A stretch of DNA of 64,000 nt from Variovorax sp. OK212 (GCF_900112425.1 NZ_FOLP01000009.1:1-64000), one strand, 5' to 3'. Numbered from the stretch's first letter, positions 31,674-41,050 are shown. The notes: generated by a model from the sequence alone, not told the origin. Numbers and translations: made by a program.

Positions 31674-34115
31674 TCATTCGCCATACGGGATCCAGATGTT
31701 CTTGACCTGCGTGGCGTGCCGCAGGAACTGCGCGCCTTCGGCGCAAGCCGCGTCGTGCCAGTCGGTGGCCAGGCCGTGGTCGACCAGCGTGCGCTTCAGG
31801 TTGCCGGCCGACAGGCGCTCGGCGTTGCGCGACAGCTCCTTCGCACCGAAAGCCCACAGCGCATCGACGTCGTCGTGCTCGGCCAGCGTCTGCGCCAAGC
31901 TGGCGGCGGGGCCGGTCACGAGGTTGATCACGCCCGCGGGCAGGTCGGAGGTTTCCAGCACCTGGTAGAAGTCGGTGGCGATCAGCGGGTGCTTCTCGCT
32001 CGGCACGATCACCGTGCGGTTGCCCATGGCCATCAGCGGTGCGAACAGGCTCACGAAGGACAGCAGCGGCGCCTCGTCGGGGCACACCACGCCGACCACG
32101 CCCATGGCCTCGACAGTGGCCAGCGCCACGCCGCGCAGCGGCGGCACATGCACCGTGCCCTCGTACTTGTCGGCCCAGGCGCCGTAGGCGAACAGGCGGC
32201 TCACCGATGCATCGACTTCCGCCTGCGCGGCGCGCGCGGCCACGCCAGTGAGGCTGGCGATGCACGCGGCGAACTCGTCGGCGCGGGCCGAGAGGTTTTC
32301 CGCGAGGTAGTACAGCGCCTGCGCGCGGCGGTGCGGCGTGGCGCTCGACCAGCCGGCGGCCGAGCGTGCTGCGGCCACGGCGTTGCGGATGTCCTTGCGG
32401 TTGCCGGTGCCGACCTCGCCGATGCGCTGGCCGTTGGCGGCGAACACCGGGTGCGAGAGTTCGCCGTCGGGCCGCACCTGCTTGCCGCCGACGAACAGCT
32501 TGGCCGTGCGGTCGATGGCCGGGAGCCTGGCTTGCGCCTTCGGGGCCTCGCCCGGTGTCTCGTTCGCGGCTTGGGTGGCCGCTGCAGCCACCGCAGTCAT
32601 TGCCGCAGTGCGCGGCTTGCGCTCTGCCCAGGCGCGCGGCTTCATGTACTCGTAGCAGCCCTCGCGCCCGCCTTCGCGGCCGTAGCCCGATTCGCGGTAG
32701 CCGCCGAAGCCCACGCCCGCGTCGAACAGGTTGGTCGCATTGACCCACACCACGCCGGCCTGCAGTTGCGGCGCAATGCCCAGCGCCAGGCCGATGGTTT
32801 CGCTCCACACGCTCGCGGCCAGGCCGTAGCGCGTGTTGTTGGCCAGCGCAACGGCTTCGTCGGGCGTGCGGAAGGTCATCGTCACCAGCACCGGGCCGAA
32901 GATTTCCTCGGTGGTCACGGTGGAGGCCGGGTGCACGTTGGTCAGCAGCGTCGGCGCAAAGAAGCTGCCGCCCGGCGGCAGCGCGCCCGGCGCCTGGAAG
33001 CAGCTCGCGCCTTCGCGCACGCCGGTCGCCACCAGCGCGCGCACGCGCTCCAGTTGCGTGGGGTCGATCAGGCTGCCCATGTCGATCGCCTTGTCCATCG
33101 GCGAGCCCACGCGCAGGCTCTGCATGCGGCGCTTGAGGCGCTCGATGAAGTCGGCCGCAATGCCTTCCTGCAGCAGCAGCCGCGAGCCGGCGCAGCACAC
33201 CTGGCCCTGGTTGAACCAGATGGCGTCGACCACGCCTTCGACCGCGGCGTCGATGTCCGCGTCGTCGAACACGATGAAGGGCGACTTGCCGCCGAGTTCG
33301 AGCGTGAGCGACTTGCCCGAGCCGGCGGTGGCTTCGCGAATGAGGCGGCCCACGTCGGTCGAGCCGGTGAAGGCGATCTTGTCGACGCCTTCGTGCGCGA
33401 CCAGTGCCGCGCCCGTGGCGCCGTCACCCGTCACCACGTTCAGCACGCCCGCGGGCAGGCCGGCCTGCGCGGCCAGCTCGGCGAAGAGCAGGGCGCTGAG
33501 CGGCGTGAACTCGGCGGGCTTCAGCACCACCGTGTTGCCCAGCGCGAGTGCGGGCGCGATCTTCCACGCGAGCATCAGCAGCGGAAAGTTCCACGGAATG
33601 ATCTGGCCGACGACGCCCAGCGGCACCTGGTCGGCGAACTCGCGCTCCTGCAGTTGCGCCCAGCCGGCGTGGTGATAGAAGTGGCGCGCCACCAGCGGCA
33701 CGTCGAGGTCGCGCGTCTCGCGGATCGGCTTGCCGTTGTCCAGCGCCTCGACCACCGCGAGCAGGCGCGCATGGCGCTGCACCATGCGGGCCAGCGCGTA
33801 CAGATGGCGTGCGCGCCCATGGCCGCCGAGTGCGAGCCAGCCGGCCTGCGCGGCACGTGCCGCAGCCACAGCCGCATCCACGTCCTGCGCGCTGCCTTGC
33901 GCGATGCGGGCCAGGCGCTGGCCGGTGGCCGGCTCGGCCGTCTCGAAAAGTGCGCCGGCCGACGTGGCGGTGAAGCGCCCGTCGATGAAGTGGCCGAAGC
34001 CCTCGGCATGGCGCGCGAGCCATTGGCGCGCGTCGGTGTCGCTCTCTGGCGCGGGGCCGTAGTCCATGGTGTCGAAATAGCGTGCGACGTTGCTGTTGTT
34101 CTGGCTGCTGCTCAT
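31674..34115 (-). CDS. fused two-domain aldehyde dehydrogenase (deoxyribose cluster)
   Basis: An 813-residue protein, nearly twice the usual 480-500. Residues about 30 to 510 are a complete aldehyde dehydrogenase: VGQIIPWNFPLLMLAWKIAP, FTGSTDVGRLIREA, Glu in LTLELGGKSPF near 272 and Cys in NQGQVCCAGSR near 306. After an Ala/Pro linker, residues about 530 to 813 form a second, shorter domain (AQALYYLAENLSARADEFAA, GVVGVVCPDEAPLLSFVSLF) that lacks the catalytic Cys motif. The working domain could oxidise the acetaldehyde released by DeoC to acetate. The second may aid assembly. It lies 4 nt downstream of deoC. Confidence 0.87.
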   Translation of the reverse strand: MSSSQNNSNVARYFDTMDYGPAPESDTDARQWLARHAEGFGHFIDGRFTATSAGALFETAEPATGQRLARIAQGSAQDVDAAVAAARAAQAGWLALGGHGRARHLYALARMVQRHARLLAVVEALDNGKPIRETRDLDVPLVARHFYHHAGWAQLQEREFADQVPLGVVGQIIPWNFPLLMLAWKIAPALALGNTVVLKPAEFTPLSALLFAELAAQAGLPAGVLNVVTGDGATGAALVAHEGVDKIAFTGSTDVGRLIREATAGSGKSLTLELGGKSPFIVFDDADIDAAVEGVVDAIWFNQGQVCCAGSRLLLQEGIAADFIERLKRRMQSLRVGSPMDKAIDMGSLIDPTQLERVRALVATGVREGASCFQAPGALPPGGSFFAPTLLTNVHPASTVTTEEIFGPVLVTMTFRTPDEAVALANNTRYGLAASVWSETIGLALGIAPQLQAGVVWVNATNLFDAGVGFGGYRESGYGREGGREGCYEYMKPRAWAERKPRTAAMTAVAAAATQAANETPGEAPKAQARLPAIDRTAKLFVGGKQVRPDGELSHPVFAANGQRIGEVGTGNRKDIRNAVAAARSAAGWSSATPHRRAQALYYLAENLSARADEFAACIASLTGVAARAAQAEVDASVSRLFAYGAWADKYEGTVHVPPLRGVALATVEAMGVVGVVCPDEAPLLSFVSLFAPLMAMGNRTVIVPSEKHPLIATDFYQVLETSDLPAGVINLVTGPAASLAQTLAEHDDVDALWAFGAKELSRNAERLSAGNLKRTLVDHGLATDWHDAACAEGAQFLRHATQVKNIWIPYGE

Positions 34116-34119
34116 CGGG

Positions 34120-35202
34120 TCATCCGATCGGGTGGCGGTTGAAGGCCGAATAGCGGCCGGTGACGTGGTGTTCCAGCTGGCGCTCGATGTCGGCCAGCAG
34201 CGTGGAGGCGCCGATGCGGAACAGGTCGGGCTCGAGCCACGGGCGGCCCAGCTCTTCCTTCATGAGCACCTGGTAGTCGAGCGCGGTCTTGGCGGTGGAC
34301 ACACCGCCGGCGGGCTTGTAGCCCACGCGCAGGCCCGTGCGGGCTTCGTACTGGCGGATCATGCGCAGCATGACCAGCGTGACCAGCGGCGTGGCGTTCA
34401 CGCCTTCCTTGCCGGTGGAGGTCTTGATGAAGTCGGCGCCGGCCATCATGCAGACCATCGAGGCCTTGGCCACGTTGCGCAGCGTCTTCAGTTCGCCGGT
34501 TGCAAGAATGGCCTTCACGTGCGCGTCGCCCGCCACGCGGCGGAAGTCGCGCATCTCGTCGTAGAGCTTCTGCCACTGCCCGGTGAGCACGTGCTCGCGC
34601 GTGATGACGATGTCGATCTCGGACGCGCCGTCGCGCACCGAGGCTTCGATTTCCTTGAGCTTGAGTTCGTGCGGAATCAGCCCCGCCGGAAAGCCCGTGG
34701 ACACCGCCGCCACCGGAATGCCGGTGCCCGCCAGCGCCTCGACCGCGGTCGACACGAAGCGGTGGTACACGCACACCGCGCCCGTGTGCAGCGTGCGGTC
34801 GGCAAAGCCCAGCGCGGCCAGCAGGTCGGGGCGCACGGGCGTCACCGCCTTGGCGCAGAGCCGGCGCACTCGCTCGGCCGTGTCGTCGCCATTGAGCGTG
34901 GTCAGGTCGATGCAGGTGATGGCCTTCAGCAGCCAGCCGGCCTGCGCGTCCTTCTTGACGGAGCGGCGCCCCGGCAGCGTGGCCACGCGGCGCTCCGCGG
35001 CGGAGAGGTTGATGCGGATGCTGTCGAACCAGCCGCTGTCGAAGGGTTGCGCGGTGTTGCGCGCGGCGGCGTGGGGCTGTGCCGGTGCGGCGGCGACCGC
35101 GGCCGCGGGTGCTTCGGATGCCAGCGCGGCAACCGCCGTGGCCGACGGCGCTGGACGCGAGCGCACCGCGCCGCTGGCGCGAACGAGGGAAGTGGATGTC
35201 AT
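34120..35202 (-). CDS. deoC: deoxyribose-phosphate aldolase
   Basis: A 360-residue class I aldolase that splits 2-deoxyribose-5-phosphate into acetaldehyde and glyceraldehyde-3-phosphate. The core shows AITCIDLTTLNGDD, AGADFIKTSTGKEGVNA with the Schiff-base Lys, and GLRVGYKPAGGVSTAKTAL with the second Lys. It has about 75-100 extra N-terminal residues, Ala-rich and low in complexity, compared with the short bacterial DeoC. I used the ATG at 35202; a start at 35226 is possible. It is divergent from the DeoR-type regulator, and two matching inverted repeats lie between them. Confidence 0.92.
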   Translation of the reverse strand: MTSTSLVRASGAVRSRPAPSATAVAALASEAPAAAVAAAPAQPHAAARNTAQPFDSGWFDSIRINLSAAERRVATLPGRRSVKKDAQAGWLLKAITCIDLTTLNGDDTAERVRRLCAKAVTPVRPDLLAALGFADRTLHTGAVCVYHRFVSTAVEALAGTGIPVAAVSTGFPAGLIPHELKLKEIEASVRDGASEIDIVITREHVLTGQWQKLYDEMRDFRRVAGDAHVKAILATGELKTLRNVAKASMVCMMAGADFIKTSTGKEGVNATPLVTLVMLRMIRQYEARTGLRVGYKPAGGVSTAKTALDYQVLMKEELGRPWLEPDLFRIGASTLLADIERQLEHHVTGRYSAFNRHPIG

Positions 35203-35357
35203 GGAGTGGGGAGCGCCGTGGCGCACAGGGGCCGCGGGTGCGGCAGGCAGGCAAAGGGCATGTCTCTTGTCTCCGTGGCGGCATCGCCGTGCGATGCCGC
35301 GGTGGTGTCTGGCTTGTCTTGCGTGCCGTCGTGCAGGGCCGGCGGCGTGTGGGTGTG

Positions 35358-35377
35358 AATGTTATGGCAACAACATT
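35358..35377. promoter_or_regulatory. DeoR-type operator O1
   Basis: AATGTTATGGCAACAACATT: arms AATGTT and AACATT around 8 nt. It shares arm sequence and spacing with the site at 35390, whose centre is 31 bp away. Confidence 0.7.
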
Positions 35378-35389
35378 TAATTAGGCAAG

Positions 35390-35407
35390 ATGTTTTTGAA
35401 ATAACAT
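35390..35407. promoter_or_regulatory. DeoR-type operator O2
   Basis: ATGTTTTTGAAATAACAT: arms ATGTT and AACAT around 8 nt. About three helical turns from O1, so two regulator units could bind the same face of the DNA. Confidence 0.7.
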
Positions 35408-35460
35408 TTTCGAATCGGTGATGACCGATACTCCAAGGCTTGGACCAGAGGAACCCGAAC

Positions 35461-36249
35461 ATGCGAAAAACCGCCGGAGCCGAGGCCCGGGCCGTGCGCC
35501 TGGCCCGGATGCAGGAACTCGTCGAAGCGGGCGGGCCGTTGCCGATCAAGCAGGCCGCCCAGCGGCTCGACGTGACCGAGATGACCATCCGCCGCGACCT
35601 GTCGTCGGCCGATTCGCCGTTGTCCGCCTTGGGCGGCTATGTGCTGGCGACCACGCTGCCGGGGGCCGAGCGCTACTCGCTCGACGAGGCCAGCGACCAG
35701 CACGCGGCCAACAAGCGCCTGGCCTGCGAGCGTGCGGCCGAGTGGGTGCAGCCGCACGACAGCCTGTTCATCGACTGCGGCACGACCATGGTCCACTTCG
35801 CGGAAGCGCTGCCGCCGGACATGCCGCTGAGCGTGGTGTGTTACTCCACGAACATTGCGGCGGTGCTGAGCCGCAGGCCGAATACGCAGCTCATGTTGCT
35901 GGGCGGCCTGTACCACCCGTCGTCGGCCACGTTCTTCTCCGACGAAGGCCTGCAGTACCTCAACAAGCTGGGCGTGAACAAGGCGTTCATCTCGGCCGGC
36001 GGGCTGGACCCGGAGCGCGGCGCGAGCTGCTCCAACTTCCATGAAGTGCCGGTGAAGCAGGCGGCGATACGCAGCGCGTCGGAGAGCTTTCTGATCGTCG
36101 ACGAAAGCAAGCTCGGCAAGCTGAGGCCCGCGTTCTTCAGCCCGCTCGATGCGTTTGCGCGCATCGTGGTGGGCGGCGCGCCCGCCGCGGCGGTGAAGAA
36201 GCAGTTCAAGGAACTGCCGGTGGAGTTCGCGCGGGCCGGGGGCGGCTGA
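35461..36249 (+). CDS. DeoR-family regulator of the deoxyribose genes
   Basis: A 262-residue regulator: a helix-turn-helix in VRLARMQELVEAGGPLPIKQ and RLDVTEMTIRRDLS, then the sugar-phosphate domain with LFIDCGTTMVHFAEAL, VVCYSTNIAAVLSRRPNTQL and FISAGGLDPERGASCSNFHE. The ATG at 35461 has AGAGGA upstream; a TTG at 35440 is less likely. It is divergent from deoC with two like operators in the gap. The simplest model is repression of deoC-aldehyde dehydrogenase, relieved by deoxyribose-5-phosphate, with autoregulation. Confidence 0.88.
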   Translation: MRKTAGAEARAVRLARMQELVEAGGPLPIKQAAQRLDVTEMTIRRDLSSADSPLSALGGYVLATTLPGAERYSLDEASDQHAANKRLACERAAEWVQPHDSLFIDCGTTMVHFAEALPPDMPLSVVCYSTNIAAVLSRRPNTQLMLLGGLYHPSSATFFSDEGLQYLNKLGVNKAFISAGGLDPERGASCSNFHEVPVKQAAIRSASESFLIVDESKLGKLRPAFFSPLDAFARIVVGGAPAAAVKKQFKELPVEFARAGGG

Positions 36250-36274
36250 GGACGCGCCAGAAAGGCGTGGCGCC

Positions 36275-36673
36275 TCAGGGGTGCTGCCAGCTCTTGTAGA
36301 CGAACTCCAGGCTGTAGCCGTCCGGGTCCCGCACGTTGGCGGCGTAGTAGCGCGGGTCGTAGTGCAGCCGCGCGCCGGGTGCGCCGTTGTCGGTGGCGCC
36401 GGCGGCCATGGCTGCCGCATAGGCCGCGTCGACCTCCGCGTTGCTCGACGCCACGAAGCCGATGTGCGCGGCGCGGCCTTCCACCGTGCCTTCGCGCAGC
36501 CAGAAGAACACGCGGCCATTGGCACCGAAGCCCTTGAGGTCCGGGTGGCCCGGCGGGCCGTTCCTGCCGTCGTAGTCGAGCCGGTTCGTGATGCCCAGCG
36601 GTGTCAGCGCGGCGGTGTAGAAGGCGATCGACCGGTCGAGATCGCTCACTGAAATGAAGACGTGATCGAGCAT
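36275..36673 (-). CDS. VOC-family (glyoxalase/dioxygenase-like) protein
   Basis: A 132-residue single vicinal-oxygen-chelate domain protein: MLDHVFISVSDLDRSIAFYT, RVFFWLREGTVEGRAAHIGF, YDPRYYAANVRDPDGYSLEF. The His in LDHVFISV, the His in AHIGF and the Glu in SLEFVYK are the likely metal ligands. It lies 17 nt after the SDR gene on the same strand, so the two are co-transcribed. Members range from glyoxalases to antibiotic-binding proteins; the substrate is unknown. Confidence 0.85.
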   Translation of the reverse strand: MLDHVFISVSDLDRSIAFYTAALTPLGITNRLDYDGRNGPPGHPDLKGFGANGRVFFWLREGTVEGRAAHIGFVASSNAEVDAAYAAAMAAGATDNGAPGARLHYDPRYYAANVRDPDGYSLEFVYKSWQHP

Positions 36674-36690
36674 GCGCGGATTCTCCCCGC

Positions 36691-37434
36691 TCAGATGAAG
36701 TAGCCGCCGGCAACCTCGACGGTCTGCGCGTTGATCCAGCCGCTGTCGGCGGACAGCAGGGTGGCGATGACGCGGCCCACGTCGTCCGGCTCGCCGACGC
36801 GGCCGAGCGCGGTCTGGGATGCGAGCAGTGCCTCGAACGCGTCGGTAAGGCCGCCGCCGAGTTCGGTGCGAATCGCGCCGGGCGACACGGCATTCGCGCG
36901 GATGCGCCGCTCGCCGAACTCCTTGGCCATGTAGCGCGTCAGCACTTCGAGCCCGCCCTTGAAGGCCGCGTACGGCGCCACGCCCGCGGTGGCCACGCGC
37001 GTCGTCGCGCTGGTGAGGTTCACGATGCTCGCGCCTTTCTCGAGCAGCGGCAGCAGCGCCTGCGTGAGAAAGAACGGCCCCTTCAGGTGAACGTTCATCA
37101 GGCCGTCGAACTGCGCGGGCGTCACGCTGTCGATCGGGTTGAAGAGCCCGTACCCGGCGTTGTTGACGAGCCCGGCCAGCGTCTGGCGGCCCCAGGTCGA
37201 TTGCAGCGTGCGCTGCACGGTGTCGCGGAAGCCGCCGAAGCTTTCGGCCGCGCCCACGTCCAGCTGCAGCGCCACGGCCTTGCCACCTTCGGCTTCGATG
37301 CGCCGCACCACGGCATCGGCCGCGTCCTGTTGGCTGTTCCACGTCAGGATGACGCCCATGCCGCGCCGGGCGCATTGAATGGCGGCGCTGGCCCCGATGC
37401 CTCGGCTGCCGCCGGTGATGACGATGACGCTCAT
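36691..37434 (-). CDS. short-chain dehydrogenase/reductase
   Basis: A 247-residue NAD(P)-dependent oxidoreductase: MSVIVITGGSRGIGASAAIQ, LVNNAGYGLFNPIDS, IVNLTSATTRVATAGV (catalytic Ser), YAAFKGGLEVLTRYMAKEF (YxxxK) and the C-terminal GWINAQTVEVAGGYFI. It is first in an SDR-VOC operon and divergent from an AraC regulator whose ATG is 134 nt away, a layout that suggests control by that regulator. Substrate unknown. Confidence 0.88.
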   Translation of the reverse strand: MSVIVITGGSRGIGASAAIQCARRGMGVILTWNSQQDAADAVVRRIEAEGGKAVALQLDVGAAESFGGFRDTVQRTLQSTWGRQTLAGLVNNAGYGLFNPIDSVTPAQFDGLMNVHLKGPFFLTQALLPLLEKGASIVNLTSATTRVATAGVAPYAAFKGGLEVLTRYMAKEFGERRIRANAVSPGAIRTELGGGLTDAFEALLASQTALGRVGEPDDVGRVIATLLSADSGWINAQTVEVAGGYFI

Positions 37435-37568
37435 GTGTGTGTTTTCCAGGTTGGTGAGGGATGCGTCGACGATAGCCAGCGCGCCTGCCGCAGCCGTGCC
37501 CGTTCCTGCCTCGGGCCTGCCTGTTCCTGCTTTTTGCTTGCGCTTCGCGCCGTGCTGCGGTCAGATGC

Positions 37569-38462
37569 ATGCCCATGCAAGAACAGTTGAAAGAACTCAG
37601 GAGGCTCGCCGCGCGCGCCGGGAACCGCCGCACCGAAACCGGCATTCCACGCGTGGCGATGGTGCAGGGCGCGATCCCCGAGCACCAGCTGGCGGCCGTG
37701 TACGACCCGATGGTCAATCTCATCCTGCAGGGCAGCAAGTCGATGACGGTCGGCAACCGCACGCTGCACTACGACCCGGCCACGTATTTCGTGATGTCCG
37801 TCGACCTGCCGGCGGTGGGCGTCGTGCGGCCGGCCGCAACCGGCGAGCCCTACCTGGCCGTGAGCCTCACGCTCGACCCGGCGCTGCTCGCCACGCTGCT
37901 GGCCGACCTGCCCAAACCTGCCGGCGCCAGCGCGCAGGAGGCGGGCTTCTCCGTCGCAGCCGTCACGCCGGAGCTGATGGACGCCTGGGTGCGCATGCTG
38001 CGGCTGATGGAGCGGCCGGACGAGATCGCCGCGCTGGCGCCGGCCTACGAAAGGGAGATCCTGTACCGGGTGCTGCAAGGCGCGAACGGCTGGATGCTGC
38101 GCGACATTGCCACGCCCGACAGTGCGCTGTCGCGCGTGAACCTGGCCATTCAATGGATCCGGCGCGACTTCGACAAGCCGCTGCGCGTCGAGGCGCTGGC
38201 CGACCGGGCGGCCATGAGCGCGTCGGCGTTTCATCGCCACTTCAAGGCGGTGACGGCGCTCAGCCCGCTGCAGTACCAGAAGCGCATTCGCCTGCTGCAG
38301 GCGCGCATGCTGCTTGTGTCGGGCGGCAGGAGCGTGACCTCGGCCGCGTTCGATGTCGGCTACGAAAGCGCGACCCAGTTCAGCCGCGAGTACGCACGCG
38401 CGTTCGGCCTGCCGCCCGCGCAGGATGCGGCGCGGGTTCTCGCTTCGATTCGCCTCGCGTGA
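37569..38462 (+). CDS. AraC-family regulator (AraC_N type)
   Basis: A 297-residue regulator. The N-terminal domain (AMVQGAIPEHQLAAVYDPMV, then NLILQGSKSMTVGNRTLHYD) is the AraC_N effector type. The C-terminal HTH_18 has RVEALADRAAMSASAFHRHF and VTSAAFDVGYESATQFSREY. The ATG at 37569 opens MPMQEQLKEL; the second Met (37575) is an alternative. It is divergent from the SDR-VOC operon, its probable target. Relatives with AraC_N often govern alcohol- or aldehyde-responsive oxidoreductases. Confidence 0.88.
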   Translation: MPMQEQLKELRRLAARAGNRRTETGIPRVAMVQGAIPEHQLAAVYDPMVNLILQGSKSMTVGNRTLHYDPATYFVMSVDLPAVGVVRPAATGEPYLAVSLTLDPALLATLLADLPKPAGASAQEAGFSVAAVTPELMDAWVRMLRLMERPDEIAALAPAYEREILYRVLQGANGWMLRDIATPDSALSRVNLAIQWIRRDFDKPLRVEALADRAAMSASAFHRHFKAVTALSPLQYQKRIRLLQARMLLVSGGRSVTSAAFDVGYESATQFSREYARAFGLPPAQDAARVLASIRLA

Positions 38463-38613
38463 AGCGAGGGCGCGGTGGCTGTGTGAACACTTTGGTGGCA
38501 ACGATATTCACTTGAGAAAACAGCGCGGCTGTGTAGAAAATGAACGCGCGGGCCAGTCCCGGATGGCGCGGCCAACAAGCGCACAACGCATTCGAACTTT
38601 GGGAGGATATTCA

Positions 38614-39411
38614 ATGGGGATCATGGACATCGTCGGCCATTCGCTGCTCGACAACGACAAGCTTCACTTCAGCACCACGCCGGACGCCACGCCGCAGGAG
38701 GCGTGGCTGGTCACCCTGGGTGCGCCGCTTTCCGCTTTCAACGGCGACCACGTGAACGCGGTGGCCACGGGCAAGGAGGCCGGCGACCTGCGCGATGGCA
38801 TTGCGCAGGTGTGGGGCGTCAACGACCGCGCGAGCTTCGAGGACAAGGCCGAATGGCTCGTGCAGGAAGGCCAGCGCGCGAAGTACGCGTCGCTGTGGCA
38901 ATCGATCGCGGCCGTCGACGACGCCGTGCAGACCACGCACCCGGTGATGCGCGCCTTGGCGGACGGCATGTTCCCCGCGTTCTTCCAGATCAAGGCCCGC
39001 AAGAGCCTCGACTACAAGGCGCTGGGCGCGCAGAGCGGGCACTCGGTCCCCGAGCTTGCGCAGCTGGTAACCAACAGCCGCTCGTGGGTCGATGAATTGC
39101 GCAAGCACTTCAAGGCGCAGCCCGCGCAGATTGCCAACCTCGTCGCATGGGACGCGGTGCGGCTGGTGAGCCTGTCGCGCTGGGCGGTGCAACTGGGCTT
39201 CATCGAGCGCGCGGAGTTCGCGGGCTTCGCGGGCGGGCTGAAGCCGCAGGTGCAACAGGCCTACGCGGACTGGTCGCAGGTGAGCGCGGCCTACATCGCG
39301 GGTGGGCTCATCTGGCGCTATTCGAGCGAGCGCGAGGAGCACCTGCTGCGCACGAACCGGCTGCTGTTGAGCGACGCGCGCAGCCCGTACCGCAGCACGG
39401 CGTTTCGCTGA
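38614..39411 (+). CDS. DUF1266-domain protein
   Basis: A 265-residue soluble protein of unknown function. A strong GGGAGGA site precedes the ATG at 38614. The C-terminal half fits DUF1266: LVAWDAVRLVSLSRWAVQLG, FIERAEFAGFAGGLKPQVQQ and AAYIAGGLIWRYSSER, a conserved helical Trp/Arg pattern. The N-terminal half (ATPQEAWLVTLGAPLSAFNG) is also typical of these proteins. It is a single gene with its own leader, which contains the GTGAAC and GTTCAC-like halves around 38480-38512. No neighbour suggests its role. Confidence 0.78.
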   Translation: MGIMDIVGHSLLDNDKLHFSTTPDATPQEAWLVTLGAPLSAFNGDHVNAVATGKEAGDLRDGIAQVWGVNDRASFEDKAEWLVQEGQRAKYASLWQSIAAVDDAVQTTHPVMRALADGMFPAFFQIKARKSLDYKALGAQSGHSVPELAQLVTNSRSWVDELRKHFKAQPAQIANLVAWDAVRLVSLSRWAVQLGFIERAEFAGFAGGLKPQVQQAYADWSQVSAAYIAGGLIWRYSSEREEHLLRTNRLLLSDARSPYRSTAFR

Positions 39412-39453
39412 AGCGCCACGCCGTCGCGCGGGCGACCGGCCGACGTCGGCAAC

Positions 39454-40965
39454 CTACGAGCCCTTCACCGCCATCGTTGCGATGACACCGGCCAGCGCCC
39501 GCATGCCCCGGTCGATCTGCTCGGGTGTCAGGCTCGCATAGCCGAGGATCAACCCCGCGGCCTTGTGCTGCGCGCGGTGTGCCGACGTGGCGAAGAGGGG
39601 CGACACCGGGTAGACCCCCACGCCCTTGCCGAGGGCCGCGGCCACGAGGGCCGGCTCGCTGCGCGCCTGCAGAAATGGCAGCCACAACACCACGTGCAGC
39701 CCGGCCGCCGTGCCCGCGACGTGGGCCTTGTCCGGCAGGTGGCGCACGACGGCATCGAGCAGCGCGGCGCGCCGGCGTTCGTTCTCGCGGCGCACGCGCC
39801 GGACATGGCGCTCGTAGGCCCCGCTGTCGATCAATGACGCGAGCACCCTTTGCTCCAGCAACGGCGCGTGCCGGTCCGCCAGGCGCTTGGCCTGCCGGAA
39901 GACTGCGACCAGCTCGGTGGGCAGCACCAGGTAGCCGATGCGAAGCTGCGGCGACAGCGCCTTCGAGAAAGTGCCGGCGTAGATCACGCGGCCGTCGCTG
40001 TCCATCGACTGCAGCGCATCGATGGGGCGCTGGCCGTAGCGGAATTCGCCGTCGTAGTCGTCCTCGACGATCCAGGCCCGGTGCCGCTGCGCCCATTGCA
40101 GCAGCTCGAGGCGCCGGCCCACGGGCAGCACGCCGCCCAGCGGGAACTGGTGCGACGGCGTCACGTAGGCCAGGCGCGCACGGTCGTCCGGCGGCAGGCG
40201 CGCGGTGTCCAGGCCCTGGGCGTCGACGGGAACCGCCAGCAGGTCGGCGCCGGTGGCTTCGAAGCAGCGGCGCGCCATCAGGTAGCCGGGGTCTTCGAAG
40301 ACGAAGGCATCGCCCGGGTCCAGCAGCAGCCGCGCGCAGAGGTCGATGCCTTGCTGCGAGCCGTGGACCACCACGATCTGCCCGGCGTCGCACGCCAGCC
40401 CGCGCGCACGCCGCAGATAGCCCTGCAGCGCGCGGCGCAGCGACGCGTCGCCCTCGGGCGCGGCGTAGTACAGGCTGTGCTGACGGCGCAGAAGCTCCGC
40501 CTGGTAGGCGCGCCGCCAGGCCTGTGCCGGAAAGTCGCGCGAGGCCACCGCGCCGTAGGCGAAGTCGATGGCCGCGGGCTCCGCGCGTGAGAGCGCAGGC
40601 ATTGCGATGCCGCTCACGCGGTGGCCGAAGCCCGACAGCGCGAGCGGCGGCTTGCCGCGGCGGGCCGAAGCCTGTCGAACGGCCCGCACCGCCGGGGGCG
40701 CGCTGGCGATGCGGGCGGCCCTGCCCACGGAGGTGGCGATGAAACCCTCGGCCGCCAGCTGCTCGTAGACGGCCGTCACGGTGGTGCGCGACACGCCGAG
40801 GTCCGCGGCCAATGCGCGTGTCGACGGCGCGTTGGCGCCCGCGGCGAGCGTGCCGTCGGCAATCTGGGCCCGCAGCAGGTCGTAGATGCGCCGGCCTGCG
40901 CCCGGGGCGGTGAGGGCCGGGATCGGCGGATGCAGAGGAGGCACGGGACGGCGAAACTGGTCCAT
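39454..40965 (-). CDS. MocR/PdxR-type GntR-aminotransferase regulator
   Basis: A 503-residue regulator. The GntR winged helix (RIYDLLRAQIADGTLAAGAN, then RALAADLGVSRTTVTAVYEQ) is fused to a fold-type-I aminotransferase domain. That domain has IVEDDYDGEFRYGQRP and a PLP-binding Lys in VIYAGTFSKALSPQLRIGYL. MocR proteins sense PLP or an amino compound and often control genes of vitamin B6 or amine metabolism. It is divergent, with an 85-nt gap, from a PaiB-like FMN-binding protein, a flavin-split-barrel relative of pyridoxamine oxidases, which fits that theme. Confidence 0.9.
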   Translation of the reverse strand: MDQFRRPVPPLHPPIPALTAPGAGRRIYDLLRAQIADGTLAAGANAPSTRALAADLGVSRTTVTAVYEQLAAEGFIATSVGRAARIASAPPAVRAVRQASARRGKPPLALSGFGHRVSGIAMPALSRAEPAAIDFAYGAVASRDFPAQAWRRAYQAELLRRQHSLYYAAPEGDASLRRALQGYLRRARGLACDAGQIVVVHGSQQGIDLCARLLLDPGDAFVFEDPGYLMARRCFEATGADLLAVPVDAQGLDTARLPPDDRARLAYVTPSHQFPLGGVLPVGRRLELLQWAQRHRAWIVEDDYDGEFRYGQRPIDALQSMDSDGRVIYAGTFSKALSPQLRIGYLVLPTELVAVFRQAKRLADRHAPLLEQRVLASLIDSGAYERHVRRVRRENERRRAALLDAVVRHLPDKAHVAGTAAGLHVVLWLPFLQARSEPALVAAALGKGVGVYPVSPLFATSAHRAQHKAAGLILGYASLTPEQIDRGMRALAGVIATMAVKGS

Positions 40966-41050
40966 CGAAAATGCCTGAAACTGGATCTTCGCATTGTGCC
41001 GGTTGCGAGCGAAAGTCGGTGCCTCATTCCCTCGTCCACGACCGCTCCCG

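Noticed and set aside
31626..34142. 838-residue plus-strand open frame
   Set aside because: Shadow of the aldehyde dehydrogenase gene, which has clear motifs on the minus strand.
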